Positions 9,496-19,400 are shown, numbered from the stretch's first letter. The stretch: 64,000 nt of DNA from an uncultured Prevotellaceae bacterium (GCA_947167515.1 CAMVIM010000003.1:116590-180589), one strand, 5' to 3'. Made by a program: numbers and translations. Notes: a model not told the origin generated them from the sequence alone.

Positions 9496-12400
9496 ATGAC
9501 AGACGAAAACAAATACATACAAAGTCCTTTACAATCTGTTCAAAAATCATATTTGAGGCAGCCTGTTGAGCCTACGGAATTAGAGAGATTCCGAAGTCAG
9601 TTGGAAATTCTTTTGAAAGAACTAAACCCAGAAGACATTGAAGAGGCAAATAAAGGACGTGTGAAAACCTTCCTTGAGAAAACTTTGTGGGCTTCAAATG
9701 CATACGAAATTAATGCATCGGGAAAAACAGACCTCACAATTAGGGACAAAAACCTTGAGCACAATGTGGTACTTTTTGAGTTCAAAAAGGTCACTAGCCC
9801 TGAGATGGTGTCAAAAAAGGATCTTGTGAAAAAAGCCATGTTTGAACTTGTATTGTATTACATTCTTGAGGAGCATGCTAATAGGAACACAAGCATAAAG
9901 CATTTGATCATTTCTGACGGATACAAATTTTTCATTTTTGAGAAAGGACTATTTTATGAATTATTTGGCAAGGATAAGAAATTTGTTCATGAGATAACAT
10001 CTTCCGAGAATGCATCTGGCGAAAAACGTGATTATATTTACAACCAGATAATTAAGCCAAAAGTGGAGAGTGTCAAAAACAAACTTTCCTTTACGTTTGT
10101 TGATTTAAGTGCTTTTCAAAAAACCATTGCTTCTAAAGATATCATAAATAAGCCTCTTTTTAAGGCTTTGTATAAACTGTTCTCGCCAACTCACCTTCAG
10201 AAACTTCCTTTTTCAGCAGACCACAACTCTCTTAACAGAAATTTCTATACCGAATTGTTGTACATCATGGGGCTTGAGGAACGAGGAGACAAACATCAGA
10301 TTCAGCGTCTGGAAATCTCCAAGCGACAAGATTACTCCATCTTTGAGCAGACATACGCACTTCTTGCTGACTATGAAGTGGACAACTCTTTTGTTACGGA
10401 GGAAAATGTGGACAGACGTTTTGAAACTGCTCTGGGCTTGGTTATTGTATGGATTAACAGAACCCTCTTCATGAAACTTCTTGAGTCACAACTAATAGCA
10501 TTCAATAGGAACAAGAAGAAGTATTCATTTTTTGAAAAATTAACCGACTTCGCCATGATGCATTATCTTTTTTGTAAGGTAATGTCTATACCCGAAGGTG
10601 AACGTTCAGAAGAAATGAAAATAAAGTTTGGGGAGGTGCCGTATTTGAACAGTTCTCTCTTTGAACTTACAGAAATAGAAAAACAGTATTTCCCAATAAG
10701 CAGTTTGCGTGATAGTGAAGTTACTATCATGAAAAACTCTTGCCTTCGGGATAAGAAAGGTAAAGTGGCTACTGGAAAAATCCGTATCCTTGATTATTTG
10801 AAACAATTCCTTGATAGTTACGACTTTGGCGCAGATGCCGGTGAGAGTGGAAAAACAATCATTAATGCATCAGTTCTTGGATTGATATTCGAAAAAATCA
10901 ATGGATATAGAGACGGTTCGTTTTTTACCCCAGGATATATAACTTCATACCTTTGCCATGAAACTTTAAGAAGATGTATAACAGATAAGTACAACGAAAA
11001 ATATGGCACATCATACAACACGTTTGCAGACCTCGTTGAAGATTTTGATTATACAGATAAGACCCGACGTGATGAAGTAAATGAATTAATCAATAGCATT
11101 CGTGTGTGTGACCCGGCTGTGGGCAGTGGTCATTTTCTTGTATCGGCCTTAAATGAACTCATTGCAATCAAGTGGGAACTTAAGGTCTTGAAAACAGTTG
11201 ATGGCAAACGCTTTAAATATCGCGTAGATATTGAAGATGATGAGTTGGTTGTTACTGATGCAGATGGTGAATTGCGTTATGATCCAAATGACGAAGAAAG
11301 TCAGTTGATTCAGGAAACTCTCTTTGTGGAGAAGCGTGCTATTATCGAAAATTGTCTTTTTGGTGTAGATATAAACCCCAATAGTGCTGAGATTTGTCAG
11401 TTGCGTTTGTGGATTGAACTTTTGAAAAATGCATACTACTACAAAGGAGAGGATGGCAAACGTCACCTACAGACATTGCCAAACATTGATATTAATATAA
11501 AGTGTGGAAACTCTCTTGTGATGAAATATTCATTAGAAGATTCTATTGACCATGTGCTGAGAGGTGCCAATATCACTATAGGTGACTATAAGGAACATGT
11601 CTCAGCATACAAGAATAGTCCTTCTAAGGAGAACAAGCGTGTGGTGGAACAGGATATCGCATTGATAAAGTCCCAACTGGACGAAGGCTATTGCAAAGAT
11701 ACCGATGAGTACAAGAAATGGGTGAAGGTATGTGCTGAGATACTTTTGCGCAACGCTTCACTTTTTCCGCCAGAGGAGGCAGAGACAAAGAAATTAGCGG
11801 CATTGCGCAAACAAGAAACAAAACTTCGTCTTGCATTAGAAGAGGCCTCAACCCGTCATGCTCGTTTGAGGGCTTTTGAATGGCGTTACGAATTTCCTGA
11901 AGTTCTTGACGACAATTCAAGATACCAAGGTTTTGACTGTATCATTGGCAACCCTCCTTATGGTGTATCTATTAAGGAAGAATACCGAAAGACAGTTGAA
12001 ACGAAATATGACCACATGCCTGATTATGAAATATACTACTATTTTATTTCCCTTGGTCATAAGTTGCTGAAGGAAAATGGTTACCTGGCATACATTATCC
12101 CAAACACTTGGCTCTTTAATCAATTTGCTCAAAATCTTAGAGAGTCTTTAGTGGAAACTGATGATAATCATTCTTTTGCATGGGAAGTGAAAGAATTGTT
12201 GGATTGTACAAACATTCCAATATTTGAATCAGCTACTGTTAGAAATACAGTCATTTCCATGAAGAAATGTCAGAATCCGGATAAAATCATTTGCTATAAA
12301 AACACTCGTGATTTAATAGAAAATCAGGATGATAATAAGCTCGACGGGAAGACCCTGTTTGGTAAATTGGTCAATAGAGACACTATTTCCATTACCCTTG

Positions 12401-13245
12401 ATGATATTAAACGCGAGTTTGCACAAAACTGGGGGTTAGCTTTCTTTTTAACACCAGAAGAGAATCGTGTTGTTCGAAAAATTGAAGAGAACACAACATC
12501 ACTTGAATCTCTTTTTACAGATGTGTCGCAAGGAGTTATAGCTTATGATAAGTTGAAAGGTGTGTCAAAAAAAGATATTGAGAACCGAATTTTCCATTCT
12601 GAAACTTATAAAGAGGGTTATAAAAAATGGCTCCGAGGTTTTGATGTAAACAAATATAATGTTGTTTGGAATTCAACACCCATCAAAGTCACAGGTAAAC
12701 AAACCGATAAGGAAATCTACGTGGATTATGATAGTATCCCTAAAGCAAGAGAACAGAAGTATTTCATGGGCAAACGCATGTTGGTTCGTGAAATCACCAA
12801 CCCTTCTATTTTTGCGGCAATAACAGAAGACGAATTATACAACGATCCCGCTATTCTTGTTGTCAAAGATAGTGACAGCTATTCATTAGAATTGGCATGT
12901 GGTATTCTAAATTCTAAACTTGCCACGTTCTATCATTTTAGACACTCTCCAAAAGCCACAAAAGGGGCATTCCCCAAAATAATGATTTCTGATATCAGAA
13001 ATTTTCCGTTACCAATTATTTCTGAAACAAATGACGAGATTGCCAAACATATCCAATTATTAGTTGAGAAAATTCAATCTGAAATTGTGACATCAACTAT
13101 TGACCCCCAAAAGATTTTGGATTTGCAATGGGAAATTGATTATTGGGTTTTCAAACTGTATGGGATTGTATCTGAAAGTGATATTAACCTCATTTACCCC
13201 GAGTTCTACAGTTTTAAGCCAAAAACATTCGTGATGGAAAAATAG
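9496..13245 (+). CDS. Type IIG-like restriction-modification enzyme (Eco57I-type)
   Basis: A 1249-residue single-chain restriction-modification protein. The N-terminal 180 residues look like a PD-(D/E)XK nuclease: GKTDLTI gives the Asp and VLFEFKK the ExK. The central methylase has SAM motif I DPAVGSGHFLVSALNEL near residue 538 and catalytic motif IV IIGNPPYGVSIKEEY near 815, the NPPY form for N6-adenine methylation. The last ~350 residues should carry target recognition. The gene is clearly more A+T-rich than its neighbours, a sign of recent transfer. It is monocistronic. The recognition site cannot be inferred. Nuclease residues and methylase motifs look intact. Confidence 0.88.
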   Translation: MTDENKYIQSPLQSVQKSYLRQPVEPTELERFRSQLEILLKELNPEDIEEANKGRVKTFLEKTLWASNAYEINASGKTDLTIRDKNLEHNVVLFEFKKVTSPEMVSKKDLVKKAMFELVLYYILEEHANRNTSIKHLIISDGYKFFIFEKGLFYELFGKDKKFVHEITSSENASGEKRDYIYNQIIKPKVESVKNKLSFTFVDLSAFQKTIASKDIINKPLFKALYKLFSPTHLQKLPFSADHNSLNRNFYTELLYIMGLEERGDKHQIQRLEISKRQDYSIFEQTYALLADYEVDNSFVTEENVDRRFETALGLVIVWINRTLFMKLLESQLIAFNRNKKKYSFFEKLTDFAMMHYLFCKVMSIPEGERSEEMKIKFGEVPYLNSSLFELTEIEKQYFPISSLRDSEVTIMKNSCLRDKKGKVATGKIRILDYLKQFLDSYDFGADAGESGKTIINASVLGLIFEKINGYRDGSFFTPGYITSYLCHETLRRCITDKYNEKYGTSYNTFADLVEDFDYTDKTRRDEVNELINSIRVCDPAVGSGHFLVSALNELIAIKWELKVLKTVDGKRFKYRVDIEDDELVVTDADGELRYDPNDEESQLIQETLFVEKRAIIENCLFGVDINPNSAEICQLRLWIELLKNAYYYKGEDGKRHLQTLPNIDINIKCGNSLVMKYSLEDSIDHVLRGANITIGDYKEHVSAYKNSPSKENKRVVEQDIALIKSQLDEGYCKDTDEYKKWVKVCAEILLRNASLFPPEEAETKKLAALRKQETKLRLALEEASTRHARLRAFEWRYEFPEVLDDNSRYQGFDCIIGNPPYGVSIKEEYRKTVETKYDHMPDYEIYYYFISLGHKLLKENGYLAYIIPNTWLFNQFAQNLRESLVETDDNHSFAWEVKELLDCTNIPIFESATVRNTVISMKKCQNPDKIICYKNTRDLIENQDDNKLDGKTLFGKLVNRDTISITLDDIKREFAQNWGLAFFLTPEENRVVRKIEENTTSLESLFTDVSQGVIAYDKLKGVSKKDIENRIFHSETYKEGYKKWLRGFDVNKYNVVWNSTPIKVTGKQTDKEIYVDYDSIPKAREQKYFMGKRMLVREITNPSIFAAITEDELYNDPAILVVKDSDSYSLELACGILNSKLATFYHFRHSPKATKGAFPKIMISDIRNFPLPIISETNDEIAKHIQLLVEKIQSEIVTSTIDPQKILDLQWEIDYWVFKLYGIVSESDINLIYPEFYSFKPKTFVMEK

Positions 13246-13271
13246 GGGAGAATGTAGTTCGGATTTTTTTG

Positions 13272-13279
13272 TACTTTTG
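13272..13279 (+). promoter_or_regulatory. -7 box of the GH51 gene
   Basis: TACTTTTG matches TAnnTTTG. It lies inside the longest possible reading frame, so it supports the internal ATG at 13341 as the real start. Confidence 0.6.
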
Positions 13280-13340
13280 CAAAAAGTTAGCGATGAAGTG
13301 TGACGGATTTCAAGAAAAAATAACCAAAACCCAAGAATAT

Positions 13341-15803
13341 ATGAATTGCAAAAAAACTCTTCTCATGGCCTGTTGTGCCCTCTTTGTTGTGGCAGCAGTC
13401 CATGCACAAGTGACTATTGACATCGACACCCAGCAGCGCGGACCGAAGGTGAGTCCCATGCTCTACGGCATCTTCTACGAGGACATCAACCACGCTGCCG
13501 ACGGCGGCATCTATGCAGAGTTGATACGCAACCGCTCCTTCGAGGACGGCCCACGCTATGGCGCACCAGCCGACATGCAAGGTTGGACGACACTTGCAGC
13601 ATCCCCTTCACGGCTGGCGGCAAGGTTCATACAGCCTTCGAAACAGACGCCTTTGCTCAACAATGTGCAGCACAATGCCCTTGAACTTGACATCAAGGCT
13701 TCGTCATCTGTTCCTGTACTGCTGGTGAACGAGGGCTATTGGGGCATCAATGCCGTGCAGGGACGCAGTTACCGACTGACCTTCTGGGCCAAGACGCTGA
13801 AATATAAGGGAAGCGTGAAGGCCGCCCTCTGCTCACAGGACGGCTCACAGACCTATGCCGAGACGGTGGTGGGCGGATTCCCTTCTGCCAAGGCAAAAGG
13901 CTGGACGAAGTATGAAGCCACGTTCACAGCCAACGACAACGACCCGAAAGCACAGTTCGCCCTGATTTTCGACGGCGTGGGACAGGTGCAATTAGATATG
14001 GTGAGCCTTTTCCCGCCGACGTTCAAGAACCGTGAGAACGGCATGCGTCCCGATTTGGCCAACATGTTGTGGCAGATGCACCCGAAGTTCATGCGCTTCC
14101 CCGGAGGCTGCTTTGTGGAGGGGCAGGAGAGTCCCGACAACGCTTTCCGCTGGGAACGCACCATCGGGCCGATAGAAGAGCGTGAGGGACACTGGAACGT
14201 GAACTGGGGCTACCGCACCTCTGACGGGCTGGGCTATCACGAATACCTGCAGTTGGCAGAGGACTTGGGCGCCAAGCCGCTCTATGTGGTCAACGTGGGT
14301 CTGTGGCATGGCGGCATGACACCCTACGACAGCATCCAGCCCTGGATTGACGAGTGCATGAATGCCATCGAGTATGCCAACGGTCCCGTCACATCCAAAT
14401 ATGGTGCCATGCGCGCCAAGAATGGGCATCCCGAACCTTTCGGACTGGAATATCTGGAGGTGGGCAACGAAAACAACCAGCCCGACCCCCGTCAGCAGAG
14501 CGACCACTACTACGAGCGCTATGAGCAGTTCTACAAAGCCATCCGTGCCAAATACCCCTACATGAAAATCATCGGCAACGTGGTGGCATGGGGCGACGAC
14601 AATCCGAAATGGAACAGCAAGTTGCCCGTAGATTTGCTTGACGAACACTACTACCGCTCCCCAGACTGGTTTGCCGCAGCATTCCACAAATATGACACCT
14701 ACGACCGTCAAGGCCCGAAGGTATATGTGGGCGAGTATGCCGTGACAAATGGCTACGGAAATCTGGGCAACATGAACGCCGCCCTGGGAGAGGCAGTCTA
14801 TATGATGGGCATGGAGAACAACTCCGACGTGGTGGAACTGGCATCCTACGCCCCCATCTTCGTGAACGAAAACGACGCCCGCTGGCGTCCCGACATGATA
14901 CGCTTCAGCAGCAGCCGCGTCATGGGCACACCCAGTTACTACGTGCAGCAACTCATGCCGCAGCACTTAGGCACCCAGGTGCTGAAAGTCACTCAGACCG
15001 ACCCCTACAAAGACAAAGTCAGCAAACCGCTGACACCCAAGCAGAGTCGTGTGGGCTATGCCACATGGGGCACGAAATCCTCCTTTACCCACATGGACCC
15101 CCTGCCCAAGAGCGGACAGCCAGAATACATGACCGGGCAATGGACAGTGAATGCCGACGGCATCCTCTCGCAGACCGGCAACCGCGAACAGTGCATGGCC
15201 CTGTGCAAGAGCGTCATCGACAGCGACCACTACACCGTGAAGTGCCGTGCCCGCAAAGACAGCGGTGCCGAGGGCTTCATCATCGTCTTCAACTATGTCG
15301 ATGAGAAAAACTACTGCTGGGTGAACTTCGGCGGATGGACCAACACACAACACGCCATCGAGCAAATCAGCAATGGCGGCAAGTTGCTGACCGACAGCAA
15401 GCGCGGACACGTGGAACCAGGCCGATGGTACGACATCACCCTTCAGGTGGCAGGCGACAGCGTGAAGGCATGGCTCGACAAAGACCTGGTCTTCGACACG
15501 GTGCTGAAGCGTGACAACACCAAGGGCATCTTCTCCTCAGCCACCATCGATGAAGCCAATGGCGAACTGATAGTGAAAGTGGCCAACACCAGCGATGCCG
15601 CCACCACCGCCCAAATCAATCTGCAGCACTTCGCGCCGAAGTCCGCCCGTGTGGTGCGTTTGGCGGCCAGCGACGGCATGGAAGAGAACACGCTCGATGC
15701 CCCCACCCACATTCATCCCGTGGAGCAACTGCTCTCCCCCGCACATGGCGGCATCCTGCTCGATGTCCCCCCCTACTCGCTGAACATCGTCAGAATCAAG
15801 TGA
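13341..15803 (+). CDS. GH51 alpha-L-arabinofuranosidase, exported
   Basis: Releases terminal L-arabinose from arabinan or arabinoxylan in the periplasm or at the cell surface. 820 residues from the ATG at 13341, which gives a normal signal peptide (MNCKKTLLMACCALFVVAAVHAQ); the upstream in-frame extension covers the promoter. A carbohydrate-binding-like domain (about 110-220) precedes the TIM barrel. The acid/base Glu lies in LEYLEVGNENNQPD and the nucleophile Glu in KVYVGEYAVTNGYG. A concanavalin-like module (about 600-740: WTVNADGILSQTGN ... GRWYDITLQVAGDSVKAWLD) is inserted before the final beta domain. No SusC/D pair or regulator lies nearby, so it is not part of a visible polysaccharide locus. 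Confidence 0.93.
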   Translation: MNCKKTLLMACCALFVVAAVHAQVTIDIDTQQRGPKVSPMLYGIFYEDINHAADGGIYAELIRNRSFEDGPRYGAPADMQGWTTLAASPSRLAARFIQPSKQTPLLNNVQHNALELDIKASSSVPVLLVNEGYWGINAVQGRSYRLTFWAKTLKYKGSVKAALCSQDGSQTYAETVVGGFPSAKAKGWTKYEATFTANDNDPKAQFALIFDGVGQVQLDMVSLFPPTFKNRENGMRPDLANMLWQMHPKFMRFPGGCFVEGQESPDNAFRWERTIGPIEEREGHWNVNWGYRTSDGLGYHEYLQLAEDLGAKPLYVVNVGLWHGGMTPYDSIQPWIDECMNAIEYANGPVTSKYGAMRAKNGHPEPFGLEYLEVGNENNQPDPRQQSDHYYERYEQFYKAIRAKYPYMKIIGNVVAWGDDNPKWNSKLPVDLLDEHYYRSPDWFAAAFHKYDTYDRQGPKVYVGEYAVTNGYGNLGNMNAALGEAVYMMGMENNSDVVELASYAPIFVNENDARWRPDMIRFSSSRVMGTPSYYVQQLMPQHLGTQVLKVTQTDPYKDKVSKPLTPKQSRVGYATWGTKSSFTHMDPLPKSGQPEYMTGQWTVNADGILSQTGNREQCMALCKSVIDSDHYTVKCRARKDSGAEGFIIVFNYVDEKNYCWVNFGGWTNTQHAIEQISNGGKLLTDSKRGHVEPGRWYDITLQVAGDSVKAWLDKDLVFDTVLKRDNTKGIFSSATIDEANGELIVKVANTSDAATTAQINLQHFAPKSARVVRLAASDGMEENTLDAPTHIHPVEQLLSPAHGGILLDVPPYSLNIVRIK

Positions 15804-15838
15804 GCCAATCCCCCCCGGTTCAGAAGGGGAAGAAGAAA

Positions 15839-15880
15839 AAGCAGCCCACATGGCGAAGGTGCCGTGCGGGCTGTTTCTTT
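15839..15880 (+). terminator. Intrinsic terminator after the GH51 gene
   Basis: A stem of AAGCAGCCC(A)CATGGC with GTGCCGTGCGGGCTG closes a short GAAG loop and is followed by TTTCTTTTG. Confidence 0.75.
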
Positions 15881-15991
15881 TGTTATGTATGGTGACATGA
15901 GAAGGCATGGTGCGGAAAAATATGTGCGCAAAAATTTGGTGGTTCGGCAGTTTTTTAGTTACTTTGCCCACAAATAAAAAATAAATTTTTT

Positions 15992-16240
15992 ATGCCAACC
16001 ATTTTTATCCTCTTTGGCTATATCTTCAAATTCTATTCCGACGACCACGAACCCATTCATGTTCACGTGGTGAAAGATGGGAAGGAAGCCAAATATAATG
16101 TTTCTCCCCAAGTTGAGCAAGTGTTCAACCATGGATTCAAGAAGCATGAGGTATCCATTATAGAGGGCGTGATAGAAGAAAACGTGGAAGTGATTATAGA
16201 CCGTTGGAAAAACTATTTCGGCATTCAAAACGACGACTAA
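15992..16240 (+). CDS. DUF4160 small protein
   Basis: An 82-residue cytoplasmic protein of the DUF4160 family, recognised by MPTIFILFGYIFKFYSDDHEPIHVHV at the start and the acidic/basic tail. Its stop codon shares one base with the start of the DUF2442 gene (TAATG), a strong sign of coupled translation. DUF4160-DUF2442 pairs recur across bacteria with toxin-antitoxin-like genetics, but I know of no proven activity. A TTACTTTG box with only a partial fit to the -7 consensus lies about 30 bases upstream. Confidence 0.85.
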   Translation: MPTIFILFGYIFKFYSDDHEPIHVHVVKDGKEAKYNVSPQVEQVFNHGFKKHEVSIIEGVIEENVEVIIDRWKNYFGIQNDD

Positions 16241-16563
16241 TGGCAACAAAGCACAAAATACAGCGAGTGTGGGTAGATGACACAAGGGTGTATGCGCTCA
16301 CGGAGGATGGCTTGCAGGCGAGTTATCCTTTCTCCATGTGGAAACGCCTTGCGAAAGCCACGCCCGAACAGCGCCAGAATTTCTACCTTTCCTATGCGGG
16401 CATCCATTGGCCAGACATCGACGAAGACCTCAGTTTCGAGGGCATGTTTGCCGATGCAGGACTTTGTGAGCGCACCCCCACCGAAGATGCCGTTTATTAT
16501 GAGACGGAGTACGTGAGGAAAGCAGGCGAGGATGAGGAAAGAAGTAGGGTGGCGGAAGGGTGA
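16240..16563 (+). CDS. DUF2442 partner protein
   Basis: A 107-residue protein matching DUF2442: an N-terminal strand region RVWVDDTRVYALTEDGLQASYPFSMWKRLAKATPEQR, then IHWPDIDEDLSFEGMF, the IxWPxxDEDLSxEG signature of the family. I chose the ATG at 16240 because it overlaps the upstream stop codon by one base and starts the conserved region. A basic, charged C-terminus follows. It is probably the partner, possibly the DNA-binding or antitoxin half, of the DUF4160 protein. Confidence 0.85.
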   Translation: MATKHKIQRVWVDDTRVYALTEDGLQASYPFSMWKRLAKATPEQRQNFYLSYAGIHWPDIDEDLSFEGMFADAGLCERTPTEDAVYYETEYVRKAGEDEERSRVAEG

Positions 16564-16671
16564 AGGGAGTGTGCCGGAAAAGACAAAATGAAAAGGAGAG
16601 CGTTTGATGCTCTCCCTCGATGGTGATCTGGGGAGGATAATTGAGGCGGGGATGGATGGAGCGATAAAAAA

Positions 16672-16711
16672 ATAACCCGTACAGCGAGAGTGCTGTGCGG
16701 GTTATCTTTTT
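16672..16711 (+). terminator. Intrinsic terminator after the DUF4160/DUF2442 pair
   Basis: A 14-bp stem with one G-T wobble (16672-16685 with 16692-16705, CCCGTACAGC / GCTGTGCGGG) is followed by CTTTTTG. The A-run on its left flank lets it also work for the converging methylase gene. Confidence 0.8.
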
Positions 16712-16735
16712 GCTTATCATCAAAGACTTTTCAGC

Positions 16736-19183
16736 CTATTCTGTCGATGCATCTACTTTACACAAATGTTTACTGTAGGGGAGTGACTTGATATAATTTT
16801 CCATATATTGCCAATCGGGAGTCCCATCAGATTTGACAGGGAGTTTGATGATAGATGACGGCATTCGTTTGGGACGCCATTTCCGTCCGTAAGCCCAACG
16901 GAAACGCTCTTTTTCTATCAGAGAACAAAGGAACATGGCGATGTGGGGAGTCAATATATGATTCTTTAGATATATAGGGTTTACATCGTGGGTACATGTA
17001 AATGCTTTGCTCTGATAGAAAGCGTAGCCCACAGACCCATTGTTTGAAACCGTTATACAATTCCCGTCAAAGATTTTGTCTTCGATAGGAGCATTTTTCT
17101 CGTCACCCGTCTTCGTTGTTTGTTCTACCGTATCATAGTCGCACATTGATGTCACACCATTGTTGCTATCTGTAGCCCCAATAAATGGGATATCACCATT
17201 AGCAACATCTTCAGGTTTTTTATTGTAAACCCCCTTTTTTATAGTGAAAATCTCATCGTATCTGAATTTGTGCCATTGGCGGTAATCATTTTGAAATTTA
17301 ATATTAATGGCTCGTTGATTTGAAATGACAAAGGGAACATCAGCCTCACTTGATTGTACCAAGAATGCTGCATAGTCACGCATTTTCTTTATGAAGTCAA
17401 AATCATTCAGAGTGCTATAGTCTGTTTCCATATATGCTTCAGCACACCATTCATCATTGACACCCACCTCTTTCCTGACAGACAAACCTGGTATTTCATC
17501 ATAGTTGTTATATGCAGACAGCCAGCGAGTACGTATGTCGGTGTATTTATTGCGTACATCTATTCTTCCAAGATGTTTGCGCTTCTCAAATCCATCGTCC
17601 TTGAAATATCCAAACCAAGTCTTGCGCCCTGCATTGGGTTTGTTGGCCTCAAATACCATAATACAAGTCACAACCCCTACAGGATAAAACAGGTCATCAG
17701 GCATACTTAATACAGCCTTCAGATGATGTTTGGCTAAGATTCTACTTTTCACCTCCTTCAAATCATTATCATCTTTGATGGCACAACTCATTTGGACAAT
17801 AGCGGCACAACGTCCTTCTGCCTGTGGGTTAAGTACATCAAGTGCATGTTCTATAAACTCCATTTGCCTTGCATTGCCCACATCGTATGGAGGATTGAGC
17901 ATGGCAACGGTAGGTTTATGATTGTCTGCAATAGAATTGGCATTATTGAAGCAACTCCCATTATATAAATTAGACTTCCCGTCCCCACGGAATCGCATGC
18001 TGGAACAAGCGTATGTAAACATGTCTGATCGCAGTTCACATCCACATATTTGCTTCTTTCGAATATCTTCTCGCTTGGATATATCGTTGCCAGCTTTCTT
18101 GAATAGTCTTTGCATTGCGGCAACGAGGAAGCCCCCTGTTCCACAACAGGGGTCATATACAACATCGGATAACCGTAAGTCGACTAAATCACAAAACAAT
18201 TCTGTGATATGTGCAGGTGTGAGCACTAAACCAGACTTTTGTTCACTGCCTGCATATCTAATAAACTCCACGTAGAAACGTCCGAGAACATCATAGCCGA
18301 TATTGGAATGCTCGACTAATGGATAAACGTACTTTTTTAGATAGATGATAAAATCTTTGGCGACTTGTAATGTGCTGTCTGCATTCTTGTGTTCTTTATG
18401 TTTGATGATTTCCTGCGTGAACAAAGGTTCGTTCAAGATACTTTCAAACTCACGCAAGATGACAGTCTTACTTCGTACAATATCGTTCTCTGCTTCGAAT
18501 ACGCTGTTGATAGCGGACAGCAACATTCTTCCCAATTCTTTTATAGAGGTCGCTGTGGCAAATGACTCCTTGAAATGATTGTCAATAAGAGCAAGAAGCA
18601 TTGCACTAACCATCGTGCAACGCTTATATTCTGGAATAGTATATGCCTGGTATTCTTCGTTAAGGCGTCGAGCCTTGTAGGCTATATCACGAGTGTAGAA
18701 ATCTGATATGAAGAATTGGTCATCAAAAACCTGAAGATAATCGTCAATAGATAGCAATTTTTTGTCTTCTGTCTTAACACATTTCTCATCACCTTTTTTC
18801 CAATAGAAGTGTGAAACAAGAAGTTCCTCGTTTGTCTCACCGCTTACAGCGATAGCTATTACACTAAACTCCTCTTTAAGAGCTTCTGCGTAATGCAAAA
18901 TTCCGTCAACTGCATATTCTTTCGGGTTATTTAGATTTGAACTTTCATGGTATTTTGTTTGAGCTTTACATTCTATAACAATCAGATAATTGCTATTCGT
19001 GGGGAATGATATGATGAATTCAGGTCTTCCATTGCCTTTCCCGCCTGTCTTAGAATGTCCTTTAAGTAGATCAAGTATTCGTTTGTTGTTAGACTTCTGC
19101 TCCTCAAATTTCACGCTTTCAAACATAGCATCATTTTTGAAATGTTGCCTTACGATGTCTTCTGTCAGTCTTTCGTTTGCCAT
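16736..19183 (-). CDS. Single-chain type I-like/IIG restriction-modification enzyme
   Basis: An 815-residue protein joining nuclease, HsdM-like methylase and specificity parts. Near residues 53-73, RPEFII followed by LIVIECKAQ suggests a PD-(D/E)XK site. The methylase core has motif I DPCCGTGGFLVAAMQ near 340 and motif IV MLNPPYDVG near 425 (N6-adenine type). The C-terminal ~170 residues (FRYDEIFTIKKGVYNKKPEDVANGDIPFIGAT ... NGSVGYAFYQSKAFTCTHDV) look like a single HsdS target-recognition domain. This resembles BcgI-type or type IIG fusions. No separate hsdR or hsdS lies nearby. Composition is A+T-rich relative to core genes, suggesting transfer. Target site unknown. Confidence 0.87.
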   Translation of the reverse strand: MANERLTEDIVRQHFKNDAMFESVKFEEQKSNNKRILDLLKGHSKTGGKGNGRPEFIISFPTNSNYLIVIECKAQTKYHESSNLNNPKEYAVDGILHYAEALKEEFSVIAIAVSGETNEELLVSHFYWKKGDEKCVKTEDKKLLSIDDYLQVFDDQFFISDFYTRDIAYKARRLNEEYQAYTIPEYKRCTMVSAMLLALIDNHFKESFATATSIKELGRMLLSAINSVFEAENDIVRSKTVILREFESILNEPLFTQEIIKHKEHKNADSTLQVAKDFIIYLKKYVYPLVEHSNIGYDVLGRFYVEFIRYAGSEQKSGLVLTPAHITELFCDLVDLRLSDVVYDPCCGTGGFLVAAMQRLFKKAGNDISKREDIRKKQICGCELRSDMFTYACSSMRFRGDGKSNLYNGSCFNNANSIADNHKPTVAMLNPPYDVGNARQMEFIEHALDVLNPQAEGRCAAIVQMSCAIKDDNDLKEVKSRILAKHHLKAVLSMPDDLFYPVGVVTCIMVFEANKPNAGRKTWFGYFKDDGFEKRKHLGRIDVRNKYTDIRTRWLSAYNNYDEIPGLSVRKEVGVNDEWCAEAYMETDYSTLNDFDFIKKMRDYAAFLVQSSEADVPFVISNQRAINIKFQNDYRQWHKFRYDEIFTIKKGVYNKKPEDVANGDIPFIGATDSNNGVTSMCDYDTVEQTTKTGDEKNAPIEDKIFDGNCITVSNNGSVGYAFYQSKAFTCTHDVNPIYLKNHILTPHIAMFLCSLIEKERFRWAYGRKWRPKRMPSSIIKLPVKSDGTPDWQYMENYIKSLPYSKHLCKVDASTE

Positions 19184-19239
19184 ACGTTATAAAAACTGAC
19201 CGATGCCCAAGTGTCAGCAATAAGATATTCTAGTTGTCA

Positions 19240-19400
19240 AGAAAAAACGGGGTATCCACACTTGCTCGTCCCGTGACTTCGGCCTACCACAGCCTTCCAA
19301 ATGGAACGAGCAGAGTTGATACCCACGTTGGTTAGTATATGATGCACCCGAAAAGTGTGCTTGAGGGTAACACGTACCCTCGGCACACTCCGGTTGCGCT
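19240..19400 (-). ncRNA. Putative structured RNA with terminator-like 3' end
   Basis: On the minus strand two strong folds follow each other. The 5' hairpin (19388-19355) pairs GTGTGC with GCACAC and GAGGGT with ACCCTC around ACGTGTT. The 3' domain (about 19336-19249) pairs AACG and GGGTATC with GATACCC and CGTT, and a second 10-bp helix pairs TGCTCGTTCC with GGGACGAGCA. It ends in CCCCGTTTTTT, like an intrinsic terminator. No open reading frame in the segment looks like a known protein. It matches no RNA family I recognise. It could be a free ncRNA or the RNA end of a decayed mobile element. Confidence 0.5.

Noticed and set aside
13992..14966. A 324-codon antisense frame in the GH51 gene
   Set aside because: Mirrors codon usage of the real gene; no start context and no domain.
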